Position numbers and translations under genes: made by a program. From Pseudohalioglobus sediminis (lineage in GTDB: Bacteria > Pseudomonadota > Gammaproteobacteria > Pseudomonadales > Halieaceae), in NCBI RefSeq assembly GCF_008370495.1, contig NZ_VTUX01000002.1, positions 512,342 through 576,341 of the forward strand: a stretch of 64,000 bases of DNA. The letters are read 5' to 3'. Position 1 is the first letter of the stretch; each line of letters begins with the position of its first letter. This document shows, one piece after another, positions 1-13,078 of this stretch. The notes under the pieces were generated by a model. The model worked only from the letters and a program-made list of their open reading frames with translations, did not search any database and was not told where the DNA came from.

Positions 1-218
1 AGCAGTGCCAACAAGAAGCCACCGTTAACATGCGCCCAGGCGCCACGTATATCCAGCTTCAAAACCATCTGCAGGAAATCGAGATCAACGGCGCGGATAC
101 TGTCCAGCAGGGTTTCGTATATGCCGGTGATAAAGGCCATGGTGCCGCCGGAGACGCCGGGGACGATGTCGGCCGCCCCCATGAGCATACCGCGCAAGAA
201 TATTCCCGGCGAAGTCAC
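1..218 (-). CDS. DUF368 membrane protein (undecaprenyl-phosphate translocase family), N-terminal part
   Basis: The reading frame begins at a GTG at 218 and runs off the left edge, giving about 72 residues. It contains the family signature [20 protein letters not shown] around residues 13-32, followed by YETLLDSI and a hydrophobic stretch. DUF368 proteins are polytopic inner-membrane proteins; some members recycle undecaprenyl phosphate across the membrane (PopT). The start lies 4 bases after the pcm stop, so it is probably co-transcribed with pcm. An alternative ATG lies eleven codons in, but the GTG keeps the tight spacing. Family assignment is firm; the translocase role is inferred from the family. 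Confidence 0.85.
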   Translation of the reverse strand, partial: MTSPGIFLRGMLMGAADIVPGVSGGTMAFITGIYETLLDSIRAVDLDFLQMVLKLDIRGAWAHVNGGFLLAL

Positions 219-222
219 CGGG

Positions 223-855
223 CTAGCGCACCGTGCCGGGTCGCAGGGGCACGAAACGAACGGCCTCCACCACGGTGGTCTCGAAGCCTTCATGGGTGCG
301 GTCCACCACATGCAGGTGCTGTTTGTCCCCGCCCACGGGGATCACCAGCCTGCCCCCCGGGGCCAGTTGCTGCAACAATTCCTCGGGAATGCGCTCGGGT
401 GCGGCGGCGGCGAGGATCCCGTCGAATGGGCCGCGCTCCGGCCAGCCCATGCCGCCGTCGGCGTGGTTCATGCTGACATTGCGCAACTTGAGCTTGCGCA
501 TACGCTGGCGCGCTCTCTGCTGTAGCGGCTTGATGCGCTCCACGCTGTAAACCTCTTCCACGAGACGGGCCAGCACCGCGGTCTGGTAGCCAGATCCGGT
601 ACCGATCTCCAGCACCCGCTGCGGCGTGCCGTGCTGCAGCAGCAACTCAGTCATCCGCGCCACGATATAGGGTTGCGACAGTGTCTGCTGAAAGCCGATG
701 GGCAGGGCCACATCCTCGTAGGCACGGTGTGCCATGGCCTCATCGAGGAACAGGTGCCGGGGCGTCGTACGAATCACGTCGAGAACGCGCTGGTCGCCAA
801 TCCCCTGGTCGACCAGGCGCTGTATCAGGCGCTCCCGCGTGCGCTGGGACGTCAT
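223..855 (-). CDS. pcm: Protein-L-isoaspartate O-methyltransferase
   Basis: Repairs isoaspartyl residues in aged proteins by methyl transfer from S-adenosylmethionine in the cytoplasm. The 210-residue product has the SAM-binding motif [16 protein letters not shown], the upstream [19 protein letters not shown] segment and the C-terminal EAVRFVPL typical of Pcm. The ATG at 855 gives the start [10 protein letters not shown] seen in Pseudomonas Pcm; an upstream in-frame GTG at 897 would add 14 residues without family support. It follows truD directly, with surE, the usual intervening gene, missing. Confidence 0.95.
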   Translation of the reverse strand: MTSQRTRERLIQRLVDQGIGDQRVLDVIRTTPRHLFLDEAMAHRAYEDVALPIGFQQTLSQPYIVARMTELLLQHGTPQRVLEIGTGSGYQTAVLARLVEEVYSVERIKPLQQRARQRMRKLKLRNVSMNHADGGMGWPERGPFDGILAAAAPERIPEELLQQLAPGGRLVIPVGGDKQHLHVVDRTHEGFETTVVEAVRFVPLRPGTVR

Positions 856-926
856 CCCGATGCCGTTGAGGTCTACCCTGTTCACTGCTGTTACCACTCC
901 ACAAACATCCCAATCATTGTTCTATT

Positions 927-1961
927 TCAGCGCTGCAACTCTCGATAGTGCACAAACTCCCCCAGCAGCGCCGTCGCATAGCAGCCGGCACCGAGTCGAA
1001 ATTCAAGTTGCAGGGCGTCATCATCACAAAACTGCCAGCAAAAGTCATCAGGGATCAGCCGGGTGGCACGCCAGCTGGCTTCCAGGCCCTGTTCGGTAAG
1101 AAAATCACCCAGCGCAAGCTCCTCCTTTAGCACACGATGCCAGCGCGCCAGCAGCTCCGGCGCCACAGGTTCAAGACCGCGCCCCCACAGCGGCAATGCC
1201 GGATGCAGGTCAGCATCGGCGCAGCGCCGGGTGATATCGGCATCCGGCTGCGCGCACTGAAAGTGGCTGCGTGTGCCGGCCAGCATGCAGGTATCACCCG
1301 CCACCACGGTGTTCCAGTCGCCGGCTTTCACCCTCTCTGCCAGCAACGCGTTGAACAGGTGGGCGCGCAGCGCAGACAACATCAGGCTGCGCTTGTTGCG
1401 CGAGACCCGACGCGGCCCGGCCTCGGCCCACTGCAGCGCCTGTTGCAAGGTGCTGCCGTCCCGCCCGAAGCGCTGCGGACCGAAATAGTTGGGCGCGCCC
1501 TGCACAGCCAGGGTGTTCAGGCGGGTGGCCACCTGTTCCCTGTCACCCTGCAGTTCGCGCAGCACCAGCACAAAACGGTTGTGACGGTGCACTCCCCGCT
1601 TCAACTTGCGGCGATGGCGCTGCACCCTGATGACTTCGACATCTTCCCCAGACTCCAGCTCCTGCCAGCGCGGCTCGGTGCGTCCTGCCAGGCGTACGCT
1701 GAACCACTGCCGGGTCACCGCATTGCGGTCTTTCATGCCGGAAAAACTGACGTCACGGGGGTGCACGCCCGCCAGTGAAGATAAGCGCTGCGCGAGTTCA
1801 GCCGTGTTGAGGCACCGCTTCTGCAAGAACAGGAAGGCATGTTCGCCATCCCCCTCCGGCTCGAAACCCAGTTCCTCGTCTACCCGGAAATCTTCCGGTG
1901 TGCAGCGCAACAGGGCTGTGCAAACGGGCTCACCCGCTACGGTTGGAGGCCCGGCACTCAT
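927..1961 (-). CDS. truD: tRNA pseudouridine(13) synthase TruD
   Basis: Isomerises U13 of tRNA-Glu to pseudouridine. The 344-residue protein has the TruD catalytic segment [14 protein letters not shown] with the catalytic aspartate at residue 78, followed by an insertion-containing middle and the conserved NYFGPQRFG segment. Length matches the family (about 350). The ATG at 1961 overlaps the ispF stop in an ATGA arrangement, so translation is probably coupled to the upstream isoprenoid genes. Confidence 0.96.
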   Translation of the reverse strand: MSAGPPTVAGEPVCTALLRCTPEDFRVDEELGFEPEGDGEHAFLFLQKRCLNTAELAQRLSSLAGVHPRDVSFSGMKDRNAVTRQWFSVRLAGRTEPRWQELESGEDVEVIRVQRHRRKLKRGVHRHNRFVLVLRELQGDREQVATRLNTLAVQGAPNYFGPQRFGRDGSTLQQALQWAEAGPRRVSRNKRSLMLSALRAHLFNALLAERVKAGDWNTVVAGDTCMLAGTRSHFQCAQPDADITRRCADADLHPALPLWGRGLEPVAPELLARWHRVLKEELALGDFLTEQGLEASWRATRLIPDDFCWQFCDDDALQLEFRLGAGCYATALLGEFVHYRELQR

Positions 1962-2443
1962 GGGTCGACACGTTGCAGCAACACCACGGCGTGAGCGGCG
2001 ATCCCCTCTTCACGGCCGGCAAAGCCCAGTTTTTCCGTGGTGGTGGCCTTGATGTTGACCTGTTCGACACCCACCTCGAGATCGCTGGCCAGGTTGGCGC
2101 ACATCGCCGCGATATGGGCAGCCATGCGCGGCGCCTGTGCGACCAGGGTCGCATCCAGGTTGCACAGCGCATACCCCCTGTCGCGCACCCGCTGCACCAC
2201 TTTGCGCAACAGTATGCGGCTGTCGATGTCGGCATTCTGCGGGTCGGTATCGGGGAAATGCGTGCCAATATCTCCCGCGGCAACAGCGCCCAACAAGGCA
2301 TCGCAGATCGCATGAATCAGGACGTCGCCATCGGAATGGGCTACCAGACCGCTGTGGTGCGCAATACGCTCTCCGCCCAGAATCACGTGGTCGCCCGGGC
2401 CGCAGCGATGGACATCGTAGCCGTGACCGATACGCATTTGCAT
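1958..2443 (-). CDS. ispF: 2-C-methyl-D-erythritol 2,4-cyclodiphosphate synthase
   Basis: Fifth step of the MEP isoprenoid pathway, forming the cyclodiphosphate with release of CMP. The start chosen is the ATG at 2443, which overlaps the ispD stop (TGATG) and gives a 161-residue protein opening [13 protein letters not shown]; the family is about 159 residues. Zn-binding D-x-H is visible in GYDVHR, and [21 protein letters not shown] and [10 protein letters not shown] are all present. The frame stays open 10 codons upstream inside ispD, which is not needed. Lies between ispD and truD in one operon. Confidence 0.96.
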   Translation of the reverse strand: MQMRIGHGYDVHRCGPGDHVILGGERIAHHSGLVAHSDGDVLIHAICDALLGAVAAGDIGTHFPDTDPQNADIDSRILLRKVVQRVRDRGYALCNLDATLVAQAPRMAAHIAAMCANLASDLEVGVEQVNIKATTTEKLGFAGREEGIAAHAVVLLQRVDP

Positions 2444-3138
2444 CAGTGTTCTCCTTGCCGTGACAGATACCACTCAGCCAGCTGTAAATCTTCAGGCACC
2501 GTCACCTTCAGGTTGCTTGCAGCCCCGGGTACCAGATGCACCGGATAACCCGCGTGTTCCATCGCCGAGGCCTCGTCGGTGACTGTCGCACCAGCTGCCT
2601 GCGCTGACTCCAGGGCGTCGAGCAGTTCACCCAGGCGGAACATCTGCGGTGTCTGCGCGCGCCACAAGCGGTTGCGATCGAGCGTACGCAAGGCTTTGCC
2701 CTGGGCGTCCGCGAGCTTGACTGTATCGACGACTGGCAGCGCCAGGATGGCGCCTTCACCCTGCGTCAGGACCACATCCACCAGCCGCATGACGTCGTCC
2801 TGCTGCAGGCAGGGGCGCGCGGCATCGTGGACCAGCACCCAGTCGTCGCGGGTTCCCGGCACCGCCCGCAGCGCCGCTTGCACTGAATCGACGCGCTCAG
2901 CGCCGCCTGCCACGGTATTGACCCTGGCGTCGCCAAGAATGTCGAGGCCGGCCGCAGTCGTGTCCTCGGGATGCAGCGCCAGCGTCACCGATTGCATGCC
3001 GGGCACGCGCAGCATGGCGTGCAGGCTGTGTTCAAGCAGGGTGCGGCCGAGCAGGCGGAGGTATTGCTTGGGTATCTCGCTACCCATGCGTGTGCCGATA
3101 CCGGCGGCCGGAATCACCCCGTGAAGTACCCTGCTCAC
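2443..3138 (-). CDS. ispD: 2-C-methyl-D-erythritol 4-phosphate cytidylyltransferase
   Basis: Third MEP-pathway step, coupling CTP and methylerythritol phosphate. At 231 residues it has the nucleotide-binding start [20 protein letters not shown], the VHDAARPC motif in the middle and the [19 protein letters not shown] segment near the C terminus. Its start codon overlaps the ftsB stop and its stop overlaps the ispF start, so ftsB-ispD-ispF-truD is translated as a coupled block. Confidence 0.97.
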   Translation of the reverse strand: MSRVLHGVIPAAGIGTRMGSEIPKQYLRLLGRTLLEHSLHAMLRVPGMQSVTLALHPEDTTAAGLDILGDARVNTVAGGAERVDSVQAALRAVPGTRDDWVLVHDAARPCLQQDDVMRLVDVVLTQGEGAILALPVVDTVKLADAQGKALRTLDRNRLWRAQTPQMFRLGELLDALESAQAAGATVTDEASAMEHAGYPVHLVPGAASNLKVTVPEDLQLAEWYLSRQGEH

Positions 3139-3440
3139 TGCTGCGCACCCTGTTTTTCAGCCGCGGATTCAGCCGGTTCCACCTGGTAGAAAGTCTCTCC
3201 CTCACGCACCAGGTTCAACTGCTCCCGGGCACGTTGCTCGATGCCTGCCTTGCCGCTCTGCAGCTCCAGTACTTCGCGCTCGAGTACGGCGTTGCGGGCA
3301 CGCAACTGCTCATTGATGCGGTTGAAATCGTCCAGTTGCTGGCGCAGGCGGTGCTGCTCGGCAATACTGCCCTCGGCTATCCACAGGCGATACTGCAGTA
3401 CCACCAGTAAAAACAGCAGAATGCCGAGCAGCCAGCGCAA
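3135..3440 (-). CDS. ftsB: Cell division protein FtsB
   Basis: Bitopic divisome protein that links FtsQ and FtsL and helps activate septal peptidoglycan synthesis. The 101-residue sequence has a short cytoplasmic start, one membrane segment (about residues 3-19), a coiled-coil heptad region rich in Leu/Glu/Arg (about 25-70) and a charged periplasmic tail. Position between eno and ispD is the classical ftsB location. Start is 19 bases after the eno stop. Confidence 0.93.
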   Translation of the reverse strand: MRWLLGILLFLLVVLQYRLWIAEGSIAEQHRLRQQLDDFNRINEQLRARNAVLEREVLELQSGKAGIEQRAREQLNLVREGETFYQVEPAESAAEKQGAQQ

Positions 3441-3459
3441 GAGCTAGGGCCTGTTCATA

Positions 3460-5632
<2,173 letters not shown>

Positions 5633-5647
5633 TTAACCGGAGGCGGT

Positions 5648-7294
<1,647 letters not shown>

Positions 7295-7404
7295 TTAACT
7301 ACGCTGTATTTCCGGACACACAGCCCTTCCACACCGCTCTCTGCGGAGCGCTGGAAATGCTGCAAAAAGATGGGACGACAGATTAGCAGAAAGGCGCTGG
7401 CAGC

Positions 7405-8760
7405 TCAATCAAATCCGTCATTGACCGCGGGCTCCCAGACCAGCTGCCACGGCGCTTCGGCCTCTTCACCCTGTTCACCCCAGCGTGAACTGTGGCAGGG
7501 CCACAACCCACCCACGGCAAGCAGTTGATTCTCCAGGTACAGCAACGGCACGCGCTCGCGCCACCAGGGCGGTATGGCCTCCTCCTGCAGCCACTTTTTC
7601 AGGCTGGCGCTGCGCCGTCCGCCTGCGGAGCGGGCCCTTTCGCCGCCACGGCGCCAGCGTATTTCGGTCTCCTCGTCCGCCGCCAGCCAGATACCTGGCC
7701 CGGCACAGCGCTGCAGGGAAACCTCACCAACGCCCTCTATCTGCCGGGTTTCCCCTGGCGCCAGGGTGAGCACCTCTTCCGGCTCACTGTCGCGTCGCGG
7801 CAGCAGATATATCGCATCGCGATAACGCTGCAGGCAATAACTACCGGTGTCCAGCAGCGGCTGTCCGCTGCGGGCGGCCTTGCGCAACTGGCGCAGGAAT
7901 TCCTGCAACTGGGCGCTGTCAGGGGCTTGCATGCCACCCCGCTTCAACCATGCGCGAATCAGCTGGGCGGCATACTGGTCGTCAGCGTCCTGCAAAAATG
8001 CCAGATTCAGGCCCGGGTCGCCCAGCACACTGAAACAGGTCTCGGGTAAATCGAGCGCCTGCTCGAGCGCAACGGCGGCGCCAGCGAGGTGCTCGCTGGC
8101 TCTGATCACCGTTTTGCGATAGCCAGGCCAACGCTTCGCCAGCAGCGGTAACACTTCCCTGCGCAGGAAATTGCGGTCGATCGCGGTGTCCTCGTTGGAG
8201 GGATCATCGATATAGCGCAGGCCGCTGCTGTCGACATGGTGCTGCAGCTGCGCTCGGGTACAATCCAGCAAGGGACGACTGAGAATTCCGCGCCCCAGCT
8301 CTCGCTGGCGCGGCATCGCACCCAGGCCGTCGACGCCAGCCCCGCGCAACAGGCGCAGGAAAAAGGTTTCTACCTGGTCATCCAGGTGCTGGCCCAGGAA
8401 CAGCACGTGGCCCTCCTCCAGTTGCTGTTCAAACAGCGCGTAACGCGCCTCCCGGGCGGCCGCCTCACTGCCTTTACCCGCAGGTTCCACCGCGGCGGAC
8501 AAGGCCAGGAAGGGAATATCGAGAAAGCGACAGATCCACGCGCAGTGGTTTTCCCACTCGGACGCAGAGGCCTGCAGGCCGTGGTTGATATGCAATGCAG
8601 TAAGCGGTGGCGGATCGGGCTGCGCCTTGCGCCAGCTGTTAACCAGGTGCAGTAAGGCTGTCGAGTCCACGCCGCCGCTAAAGCCGACCCACCATTGCGG
8701 TGCCGCGGCGTGCTCAGCAAGCGCCGCGGCGAGGTGTTTACGGTTTATCCCGCCGGGCAT
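7405..8760 (-). CDS. tilS: tRNA(Ile)-lysidine synthase
   Basis: Modifies C34 of the AUA-reading tRNA-Ile to lysidine, changing both codon and amino-acid identity. The 451-residue protein starts with the PP-loop SGGVDSTALLHL, then ALHINHGLQ and a FLGQHLDDQVETFFLRLLRG segment, followed by the conserved RPLLDCTRAQL and DPSNEDTAIDRNFLRREVLP. The C-terminal substrate-binding region ends with RWGEQGEE. Starts 24 bases after accA, a common gene pair. Confidence 0.95.
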   Translation of the reverse strand: MPGGINRKHLAAALAEHAAAPQWWVGFSGGVDSTALLHLVNSWRKAQPDPPPLTALHINHGLQASASEWENHCAWICRFLDIPFLALSAAVEPAGKGSEAAAREARYALFEQQLEEGHVLFLGQHLDDQVETFFLRLLRGAGVDGLGAMPRQRELGRGILSRPLLDCTRAQLQHHVDSSGLRYIDDPSNEDTAIDRNFLRREVLPLLAKRWPGYRKTVIRASEHLAGAAVALEQALDLPETCFSVLGDPGLNLAFLQDADDQYAAQLIRAWLKRGGMQAPDSAQLQEFLRQLRKAARSGQPLLDTGSYCLQRYRDAIYLLPRRDSEPEEVLTLAPGETRQIEGVGEVSLQRCAGPGIWLAADEETEIRWRRGGERARSAGGRRSASLKKWLQEEAIPPWWRERVPLLYLENQLLAVGGLWPCHSSRWGEQGEEAEAPWQLVWEPAVNDGFD

Positions 8761-8784
8761 CGCTCACTCCGGGGCACCGTGAAC

Positions 8785-9732
8785 TCAGTTGCCGTAGGAG
8801 AGCAGCCGCTGGTAGCGCTGGTCCAGCAGTTCTTCCAGGGCTAGCTGCCGGAGTACGTCCAATTGCTCGGTAAGGTGGGCCTTGATACGCTCGGACATGA
8901 GGTCCACATCGCGATGCGCGCCACCCAGCGGCTCGGGGATGGTGGCATCGACGATGCCGAGGTCCTGCAGCACCGAGGACGTCACACCCATCGCCTCGGC
9001 GGCATCGGGCGCATTGGCCGAATCTTTCCAGATAATATTGGCGCAGCCCTCAGGGGAAATCACGAAGTAGGTGGAATACTGCAGCATCGCCAGGTGATCC
9101 CCCACGCCGATGCCCAGGGCACCACCGGAGCTGCCTTCGCCAATGACGATACAGATAACCGGCGTTTTCAGGCGCGACATCACGGCCAGGTTCTGGGCAA
9201 TGGACTCGCTGATACCGCGCTCCTCGGAATCGATACCGGGATAGGCCCCGGGCGTATCGATAAGGGTAATCACCGGCAGCTTGAATCGTTCCGCCATCTC
9301 CATCAGCCGCAGGGCCTTGCGGTAGCCCTCGGGCTTGGGCATGCCAAAATTGCGCATCACCTTGTCTTTGACCGCGCGTCCTTTTTCCTGGCCGATCACC
9401 ATCACCGGCTCACCGTTGAGGCGCGCTATGCCGCCGACAATGGCGTTGTCGTCACCGAAATGCCGGTCACCATGCAGTTCATCGAACTCAGTGAATATCC
9501 GCGGAATGTAATCCATGCTGTAGGGGCGCAGAGGGTGTCTCGCGACCTTGACGATGTCCCAGGAACTGAGATTGGAGTAGATTTTCTCCGTCAGCTTGGT
9601 GCTTTTCTGCTTGAGCGTCTCGATTTCTTCACTGATGTTGAGCTCGTTATCCGAGCCGACATGCTGTAGCTCCTCGATCTTCACCTCGAGTTCAGCGATC
9701 GGTTGTTCGAAATCCAGGTAGTTGGGGTTCAT
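8785..9732 (-). CDS. accA: Acetyl-CoA carboxylase carboxyltransferase subunit alpha
   Basis: With AccD forms the carboxyltransferase that makes malonyl-CoA. The ATG at 9732 gives [20 protein letters not shown] and 315 residues, matching the family; an open frame reaches 15 codons further up without homology. Conserved segments include [12 protein letters not shown], the crotonase-fold oxyanion region [16 protein letters not shown], and [13 protein letters not shown]. dnaE, which precedes accA in many relatives, is not its neighbour here; a convergently unrelated methyltransferase gene is. Confidence 0.97.
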   Translation of the reverse strand: MNPNYLDFEQPIAELEVKIEELQHVGSDNELNISEEIETLKQKSTKLTEKIYSNLSSWDIVKVARHPLRPYSMDYIPRIFTEFDELHGDRHFGDDNAIVGGIARLNGEPVMVIGQEKGRAVKDKVMRNFGMPKPEGYRKALRLMEMAERFKLPVITLIDTPGAYPGIDSEERGISESIAQNLAVMSRLKTPVICIVIGEGSSGGALGIGVGDHLAMLQYSTYFVISPEGCANIIWKDSANAPDAAEAMGVTSSVLQDLGIVDATIPEPLGGAHRDVDLMSERIKAHLTEQLDVLRQLALEELLDQRYQRLLSYGN

Positions 9733-9851
9733 TGCTGCGGGGACCCTGCTGTTATTGATGGCGCCCAGTGTAACCAATAAACGGCAGGCGGACCATGCCG
9801 GGGCCCCTGTCGGCGGCGGACCAGCGAACCGCGGCGCGTGGCACCCCGCCC

Positions 9852-10508
9852 CTACCCCGCCAGGTAGAGGCGCACATCGCGAAACTCCGCCGATTCATCG
9901 AGGTCCGGCAGCGTACAACTCTCGCGGCGGTCTATCTGCCTGTAGGGGGGATGATCGAAGTGCTTCACGCGGGAGTCGGCGATCAGCACCTGCGGGGCGC
10001 GCTCGACAAAGCGCTGCAGCCAGCAAAAATTCTCCCTGTCATACAGCACATCGGCGACGATGATCATGTCGATCTCGCCCTGCACGGCAAAGAAATCATC
10101 TGCGTATTGCAGCGTAACGCCGTTCAGCTCCGCATTAAGGCGCGTCGCCTCCAGCGCCAACGGGTCGATATCACAGGCGATCACCTCGCGTGCTCCGGCC
10201 AGTGCCGCCGCCACAGCGACCACGCCGGAACCGCAGCCAAAATCCAGCACGCGCTTGTTGCGCACACGCTCAGGCCGGGTCAGCAGGTAACGCGCCAGCA
10301 CCTGGCCGGAGGCCCAGCAGAACACCCAGTAAAGTGGGTTATCCATTACCCGTTGCATCACCTCGGAGGTGAGGTCCCCCTGCGGGTAGTCCGCGGATAA
10401 CAGCAGCAGTTCCAGCTGTGGCGTCTCCGGCAGGGCCATTACCTCCAGGCGGGCGCCGGGCAGGATGGCCCGCAGGCGGGCTTGCAGTTGTTCATGGCAG
10501 AGAGACAT
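9852..10508 (-). CDS. Class I SAM-dependent methyltransferase, ETF-beta lysine methyltransferase (METTL20)-like
   Basis: A 218-residue Rossmann-fold methyltransferase. Motif I is [20 protein letters not shown] (about residues 87-106), an acidic ribose-binding residue follows in ACDIDPLAL, and the post-motif segment [11 protein letters not shown] resembles the D-x-x-Y signature of the METTL family that methylates lysines in proteins such as the electron-transfer flavoprotein beta subunit. Its substrate cannot be read from the sequence. It is divergent from rluA with 52 bases between starts. Confidence 0.7.
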   Translation of the reverse strand: MSLCHEQLQARLRAILPGARLEVMALPETPQLELLLLSADYPQGDLTSEVMQRVMDNPLYWVFCWASGQVLARYLLTRPERVRNKRVLDFGCGSGVVAVAAALAGAREVIACDIDPLALEATRLNAELNGVTLQYADDFFAVQGEIDMIIVADVLYDRENFCWLQRFVERAPQVLIADSRVKHFDHPPYRQIDRRESCTLPDLDESAEFRDVRLYLAG

Positions 10509-10560
10509 GGCCGGGCATTATACGCTTGTTATCTTTCCCGCTGCGCTTACACTAGCCGCC

Positions 10561-11223
10561 ATGCCAGATCAGCCACCCTACCTAGTGCCCCACAGCAAGG
10601 AAGCCATTCGTATCCTGTACCGGGACGATGACCTGTTGCTGGTGCGCAAGCCCGACCTGTTGCTGTCCATACCCGGCCGCCATCCCCTGAACAAGGATTG
10701 CCTGATTACTCGCCTGCAGCAGCGCTATCCGAGCGCCAGCATCGTCCACCGGCTGGACCTCGACACCTCCGGCATCATGGTCATCCCGTTGAACAAGCCG
10801 AGCCACGCCCATATCAGTCGGCAGTTCCAGGAACGCCGGGTTGCCAAGAGCTATCACGCCGTGGTCTATGGTGTGGTGGCTGCGGACTCAGGAGAAGTGG
10901 AACTGCCGATCCGCTGCGACTGGGAAAACCGGCCGCTGCAGATGATTGATCATGAACGCGGCAAGTACGCGCTGACACGCTACACCGTGCTCTCGCGTGA
11001 GCACGACCGAACGCGACTGCTGCTGCAACCGGTCACGGGGCGCTCGCACCAGTTGCGTATTCATATGCGGGAACTTGGGCACCCGATACTTGGCTGCGAC
11101 ATGTATGCGCACGAGGAAGCGCTGGCCATGGCGGACCGCCTGCTGCTGCACGCCACCACCCTGGGCTTTGAGCATCCCACCACGGGGGAATGGCTGAGCG
11201 GGGAATGTCCGCCGGACTTCTAG
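10561..11223 (+). CDS. rluA: Dual-specificity 23S rRNA/tRNA pseudouridine synthase RluA
   Basis: Makes pseudouridine at 23S rRNA 746 and tRNA position 32. The 220-residue product aligns along the full length of E. coli RluA (219): ILYRDDDLLLVRKPDLLLSIPG, the catalytic HRLDLDTSGIMV with Asp about residue 64, PITGRSHQLR-type segment (here PVTGRSHQLRIHM) and GHPILGCDMYA. The ATG at 10561 is chosen because the protein then begins like RluA; a longer in-frame start at 10465 would overlap the divergent methyltransferase gene. Confidence 0.93.
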   Translation: MPDQPPYLVPHSKEAIRILYRDDDLLLVRKPDLLLSIPGRHPLNKDCLITRLQQRYPSASIVHRLDLDTSGIMVIPLNKPSHAHISRQFQERRVAKSYHAVVYGVVAADSGEVELPIRCDWENRPLQMIDHERGKYALTRYTVLSREHDRTRLLLQPVTGRSHQLRIHMRELGHPILGCDMYAHEEALAMADRLLLHATTLGFEHPTTGEWLSGECPPDF

Positions 11224-11276
11224 GCGAACCTGAACGGCGATTGCTTTCTGGGCGGCGCAGAACGATCCGGTGGCTA

Positions 11277-11396
11277 GGGCTGGGGCGCGGGGGATTCTCT
11301 CCAGCGACGTCGGCGGCCAGGGACGGCCGCCGTCGAGCCTGACACGGACGTCTGCTTTTTGGCGTTCGCAGGAGGGAATCCCCCGCGCCCCAGCCC
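11277..11396. repeat. Structured inverted-repeat element in the rluA/permease intergenic gap
   Basis: The arms 11277-11302 and 11371-11396 are 26 bases each and complementary at 25 positions (one T/C difference). They enclose a 68-base centre that has its own smaller hairpin (CGGCGGCC and GGCCGCCG, about 11310-11331). There is no T-run typical of a terminator. It resembles a REP/BIME-like or miniature mobile repeat; the two flanking genes converge on it, so it may also end transcription from both sides. Confidence 0.7.
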
Positions 11397-11447
11397 GATT
11401 AGCGTGCACCAAACATCGCATCGCGGGGCCAACCGCACCCGGGACTC

Positions 11448-12611
11448 CTAAAACTGATTCAACACAAAACCGATCACCATGACCTGTGGCACGGTAACCA
11501 GCGGCAGGAACAGGGCGATTTTCCAGGACCGCGTGGTATCACGGATCGACATCACCTCGGTGTAGTCCGTGGCCACGCCCGCCATCAGGAAGGTAAACGC
11601 GTTGCCCGGGGCGTTGGCACGATTCATCAGGTCAGCGGCGATGGGCGTGGAGCCCTCCGAGCACACTTCGATGATAGTGGTGGCCAGCAGGGTCAACCAA
11701 AGGCCGGCAAAGGTGGCACCGAACCAGGCGGCAAAAGCGTCCTCAGGCACCAGGGCACGGATCAGGCCGGCAAGGATCAGGCCAAACAGCGACCAGCGGA
11801 TAACCACTCTCGAGCCGATAAAACCCTCACGCAAAATGTCGGACGTGCCGCTGGCGGAAAAGCGCATGGACTGTCTGAGTTCGCGCCACATGTCTCCCAG
11901 CGGACGCTCCTCCCCCAACTCGTCGCGCCAGGGGTTGCCCGGCAGGGTACCGCGCGCTTCCAGGGCATTGAAGACCAGCCCGGTGATAATACCTATCACC
12001 AGTGAAAGTAGAATGAACAGCAAGGTCCAGCCGACACCGATCAAGCCAAACAGGATCAGCGTAAGCGAAAACGAGTTCCACGGACTGGCCAACAGGAACG
12101 CCATCACCTGGCCGACGCTGGCACCGCGTTCATACAGCTTCATGCCCACGGCGAGGATCCCGTGGCTACAGAGATCGAGAAACACCCCGGCCATTGTGGC
12201 GCGGAACAGTCCCGAGAGCCCGCCGTCGCGGCCGAGCACGCCCATCACCAGCTCGCGCGGTATACGACTGAGTAAGCCGACAAATACGATACCGAGGGCA
12301 ATACCCCACCACATGGCATTGAACAACTCGAACACGCCACCGGTGAATGTGCTGACTGCGCTGCCGTGCTGGTGGGGCAGGAAAGCGCCCATGGGATAGG
12401 CGATAGCCACGATGACCAGACACGTCCAGAAAAAGTAGTCCCGGCGGGCGGGCGTTTCACAACAGCTGTCAGCGGCGGCGTCGTCATGGCAACTGGCCGC
12501 CGGCCGTGCATCGCCGTCACAGCAGCCACCGGACGCTGCCGGCTGCGCTTTGGTAGCCGTGGGTTCGCTAGCGTGGCAGCAGGTTGATTCTCCCTGGGTC
12601 CCGGTGCTCAT
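11448..12611 (-). CDS. Permease of the DUF318/ArsP-type family (PF03773) with Cys-rich N terminus
   Basis: A 387-residue membrane protein with about eight hydrophobic segments starting near residue 58. It carries the family features: a first half with FLDLCSHGILAVGMKLY and ASPWNSFSLTLILFGL, and a second half with EVCSEGSTPIAADLMNR. The first 55 residues are soluble and hold three CC pairs plus C-H (TCCH, GGCCDG, SCHD, SCCE), suggesting metal or thiol-reactive ligand binding. It overlaps the stop of the CueR-like regulator gene, so both are expressed from the metal-responsive promoter at 13039-13069. Substrate is unknown; copper, silver or an arsenical are candidates by context. Confidence 0.85.
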   Translation of the reverse strand: MSTGTQGESTCCHASEPTATKAQPAASGGCCDGDARPAASCHDDAAADSCCETPARRDYFFWTCLVIVAIAYPMGAFLPHQHGSAVSTFTGGVFELFNAMWWGIALGIVFVGLLSRIPRELVMGVLGRDGGLSGLFRATMAGVFLDLCSHGILAVGMKLYERGASVGQVMAFLLASPWNSFSLTLILFGLIGVGWTLLFILLSLVIGIITGLVFNALEARGTLPGNPWRDELGEERPLGDMWRELRQSMRFSASGTSDILREGFIGSRVVIRWSLFGLILAGLIRALVPEDAFAAWFGATFAGLWLTLLATTIIEVCSEGSTPIAADLMNRANAPGNAFTFLMAGVATDYTEVMSIRDTTRSWKIALFLPLVTVPQVMVIGFVLNQF

Positions 12612-13012
12612 TGCGCACCCTCCCGGCTGCCGGCCAGGTCATCGAGAATGGCGCACTCGGGGCCTTCGTCACCGTGACAACGGCTGGCCATATCCTGCAG
12701 CACCTGCTGCATTGCCTGCAACGAATCGATGCGTTCCTGCAATTGTGCGCTTTTCTCCAGCACCAGCGAGCGCGCATGCCGACTCTGGCGCGCGCTGTCC
12801 CGGTGCAGTTCAAGCAACTGACGGCATTCGTCCAGGTCAAAACCGACGTCGCGAGCGCGCGCCAGAAACTGCAGTTCTTCCACCGCGGCCTGGCCATACT
12901 GCCGGTAGCCGTTGGCGCCGCGCGTGGCCTGCGCGATCAAACCGATCTCTTCGTAATAGCGAATGGTCTTGCTGCTGAGCCCGCTGCGCCGGGCCGCTTC
13001 GGAAATGTTCAT
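12608..13012 (-). CDS. MerR-family metal-responsive regulator, CueR/HmrR-like
   Basis: 134-residue MerR protein with the N-terminal winged helix MNISEAARRSGLSSKTIRYYEEIGLI, a long dimerisation helix (about 75-110) and a C-terminal metal loop with Cys112 and Cys120 (CHGDEGPEC), the C-x7-C arrangement and spacing of CueR, which binds monovalent copper, silver or gold. Its target promoter directly upstream has the required 19-base spacer. Co-transcribed with the permease through an overlapping stop/start. No copper ATPase is nearby, so the effector remains inferred. Confidence 0.9.
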   Translation of the reverse strand: MNISEAARRSGLSSKTIRYYEEIGLIAQATRGANGYRQYGQAAVEELQFLARARDVGFDLDECRQLLELHRDSARQSRHARSLVLEKSAQLQERIDSLQAMQQVLQDMASRCHGDEGPECAILDDLAGSREGAQ

Positions 13013-13038
13013 AGCTGCCTCCTTTGCCTCATGCCCTC

Positions 13039-13069
13039 AATGTAAACCTTCCAGTGACTGGAAGGTCAA
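13039..13069 (-). promoter_or_regulatory. MerR-type promoter of the cueR-like/permease operon
   Basis: Read on the minus strand: -35 TTGACC (13069-13064) and -10 TACATT (13044-13039) separated by 19 bases, the over-long spacer that MerR-family activators correct by DNA distortion. The spacing and hexamers agree with known CueR-type promoters. Confidence 0.85.
13046..13066. promoter_or_regulatory. CueR-like operator palindrome
   Basis: A perfect 9-3-9 palindrome: ACCTTCCAG, then TGA, then CTGGAAGGT. It lies between the -35 and -10 hexamers. The ACCTTCC/GGAAGGT half sites are those of CueR/HmrR boxes. Confidence 0.88.
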
Positions 13070-13078
13070 GACCCGTTT

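Noticed and set aside
11270..11482. Short open frames within the inverted repeat
   Set aside because: They are translations of the repeat arms and run into the permease 3' end; no ribosome binding site.
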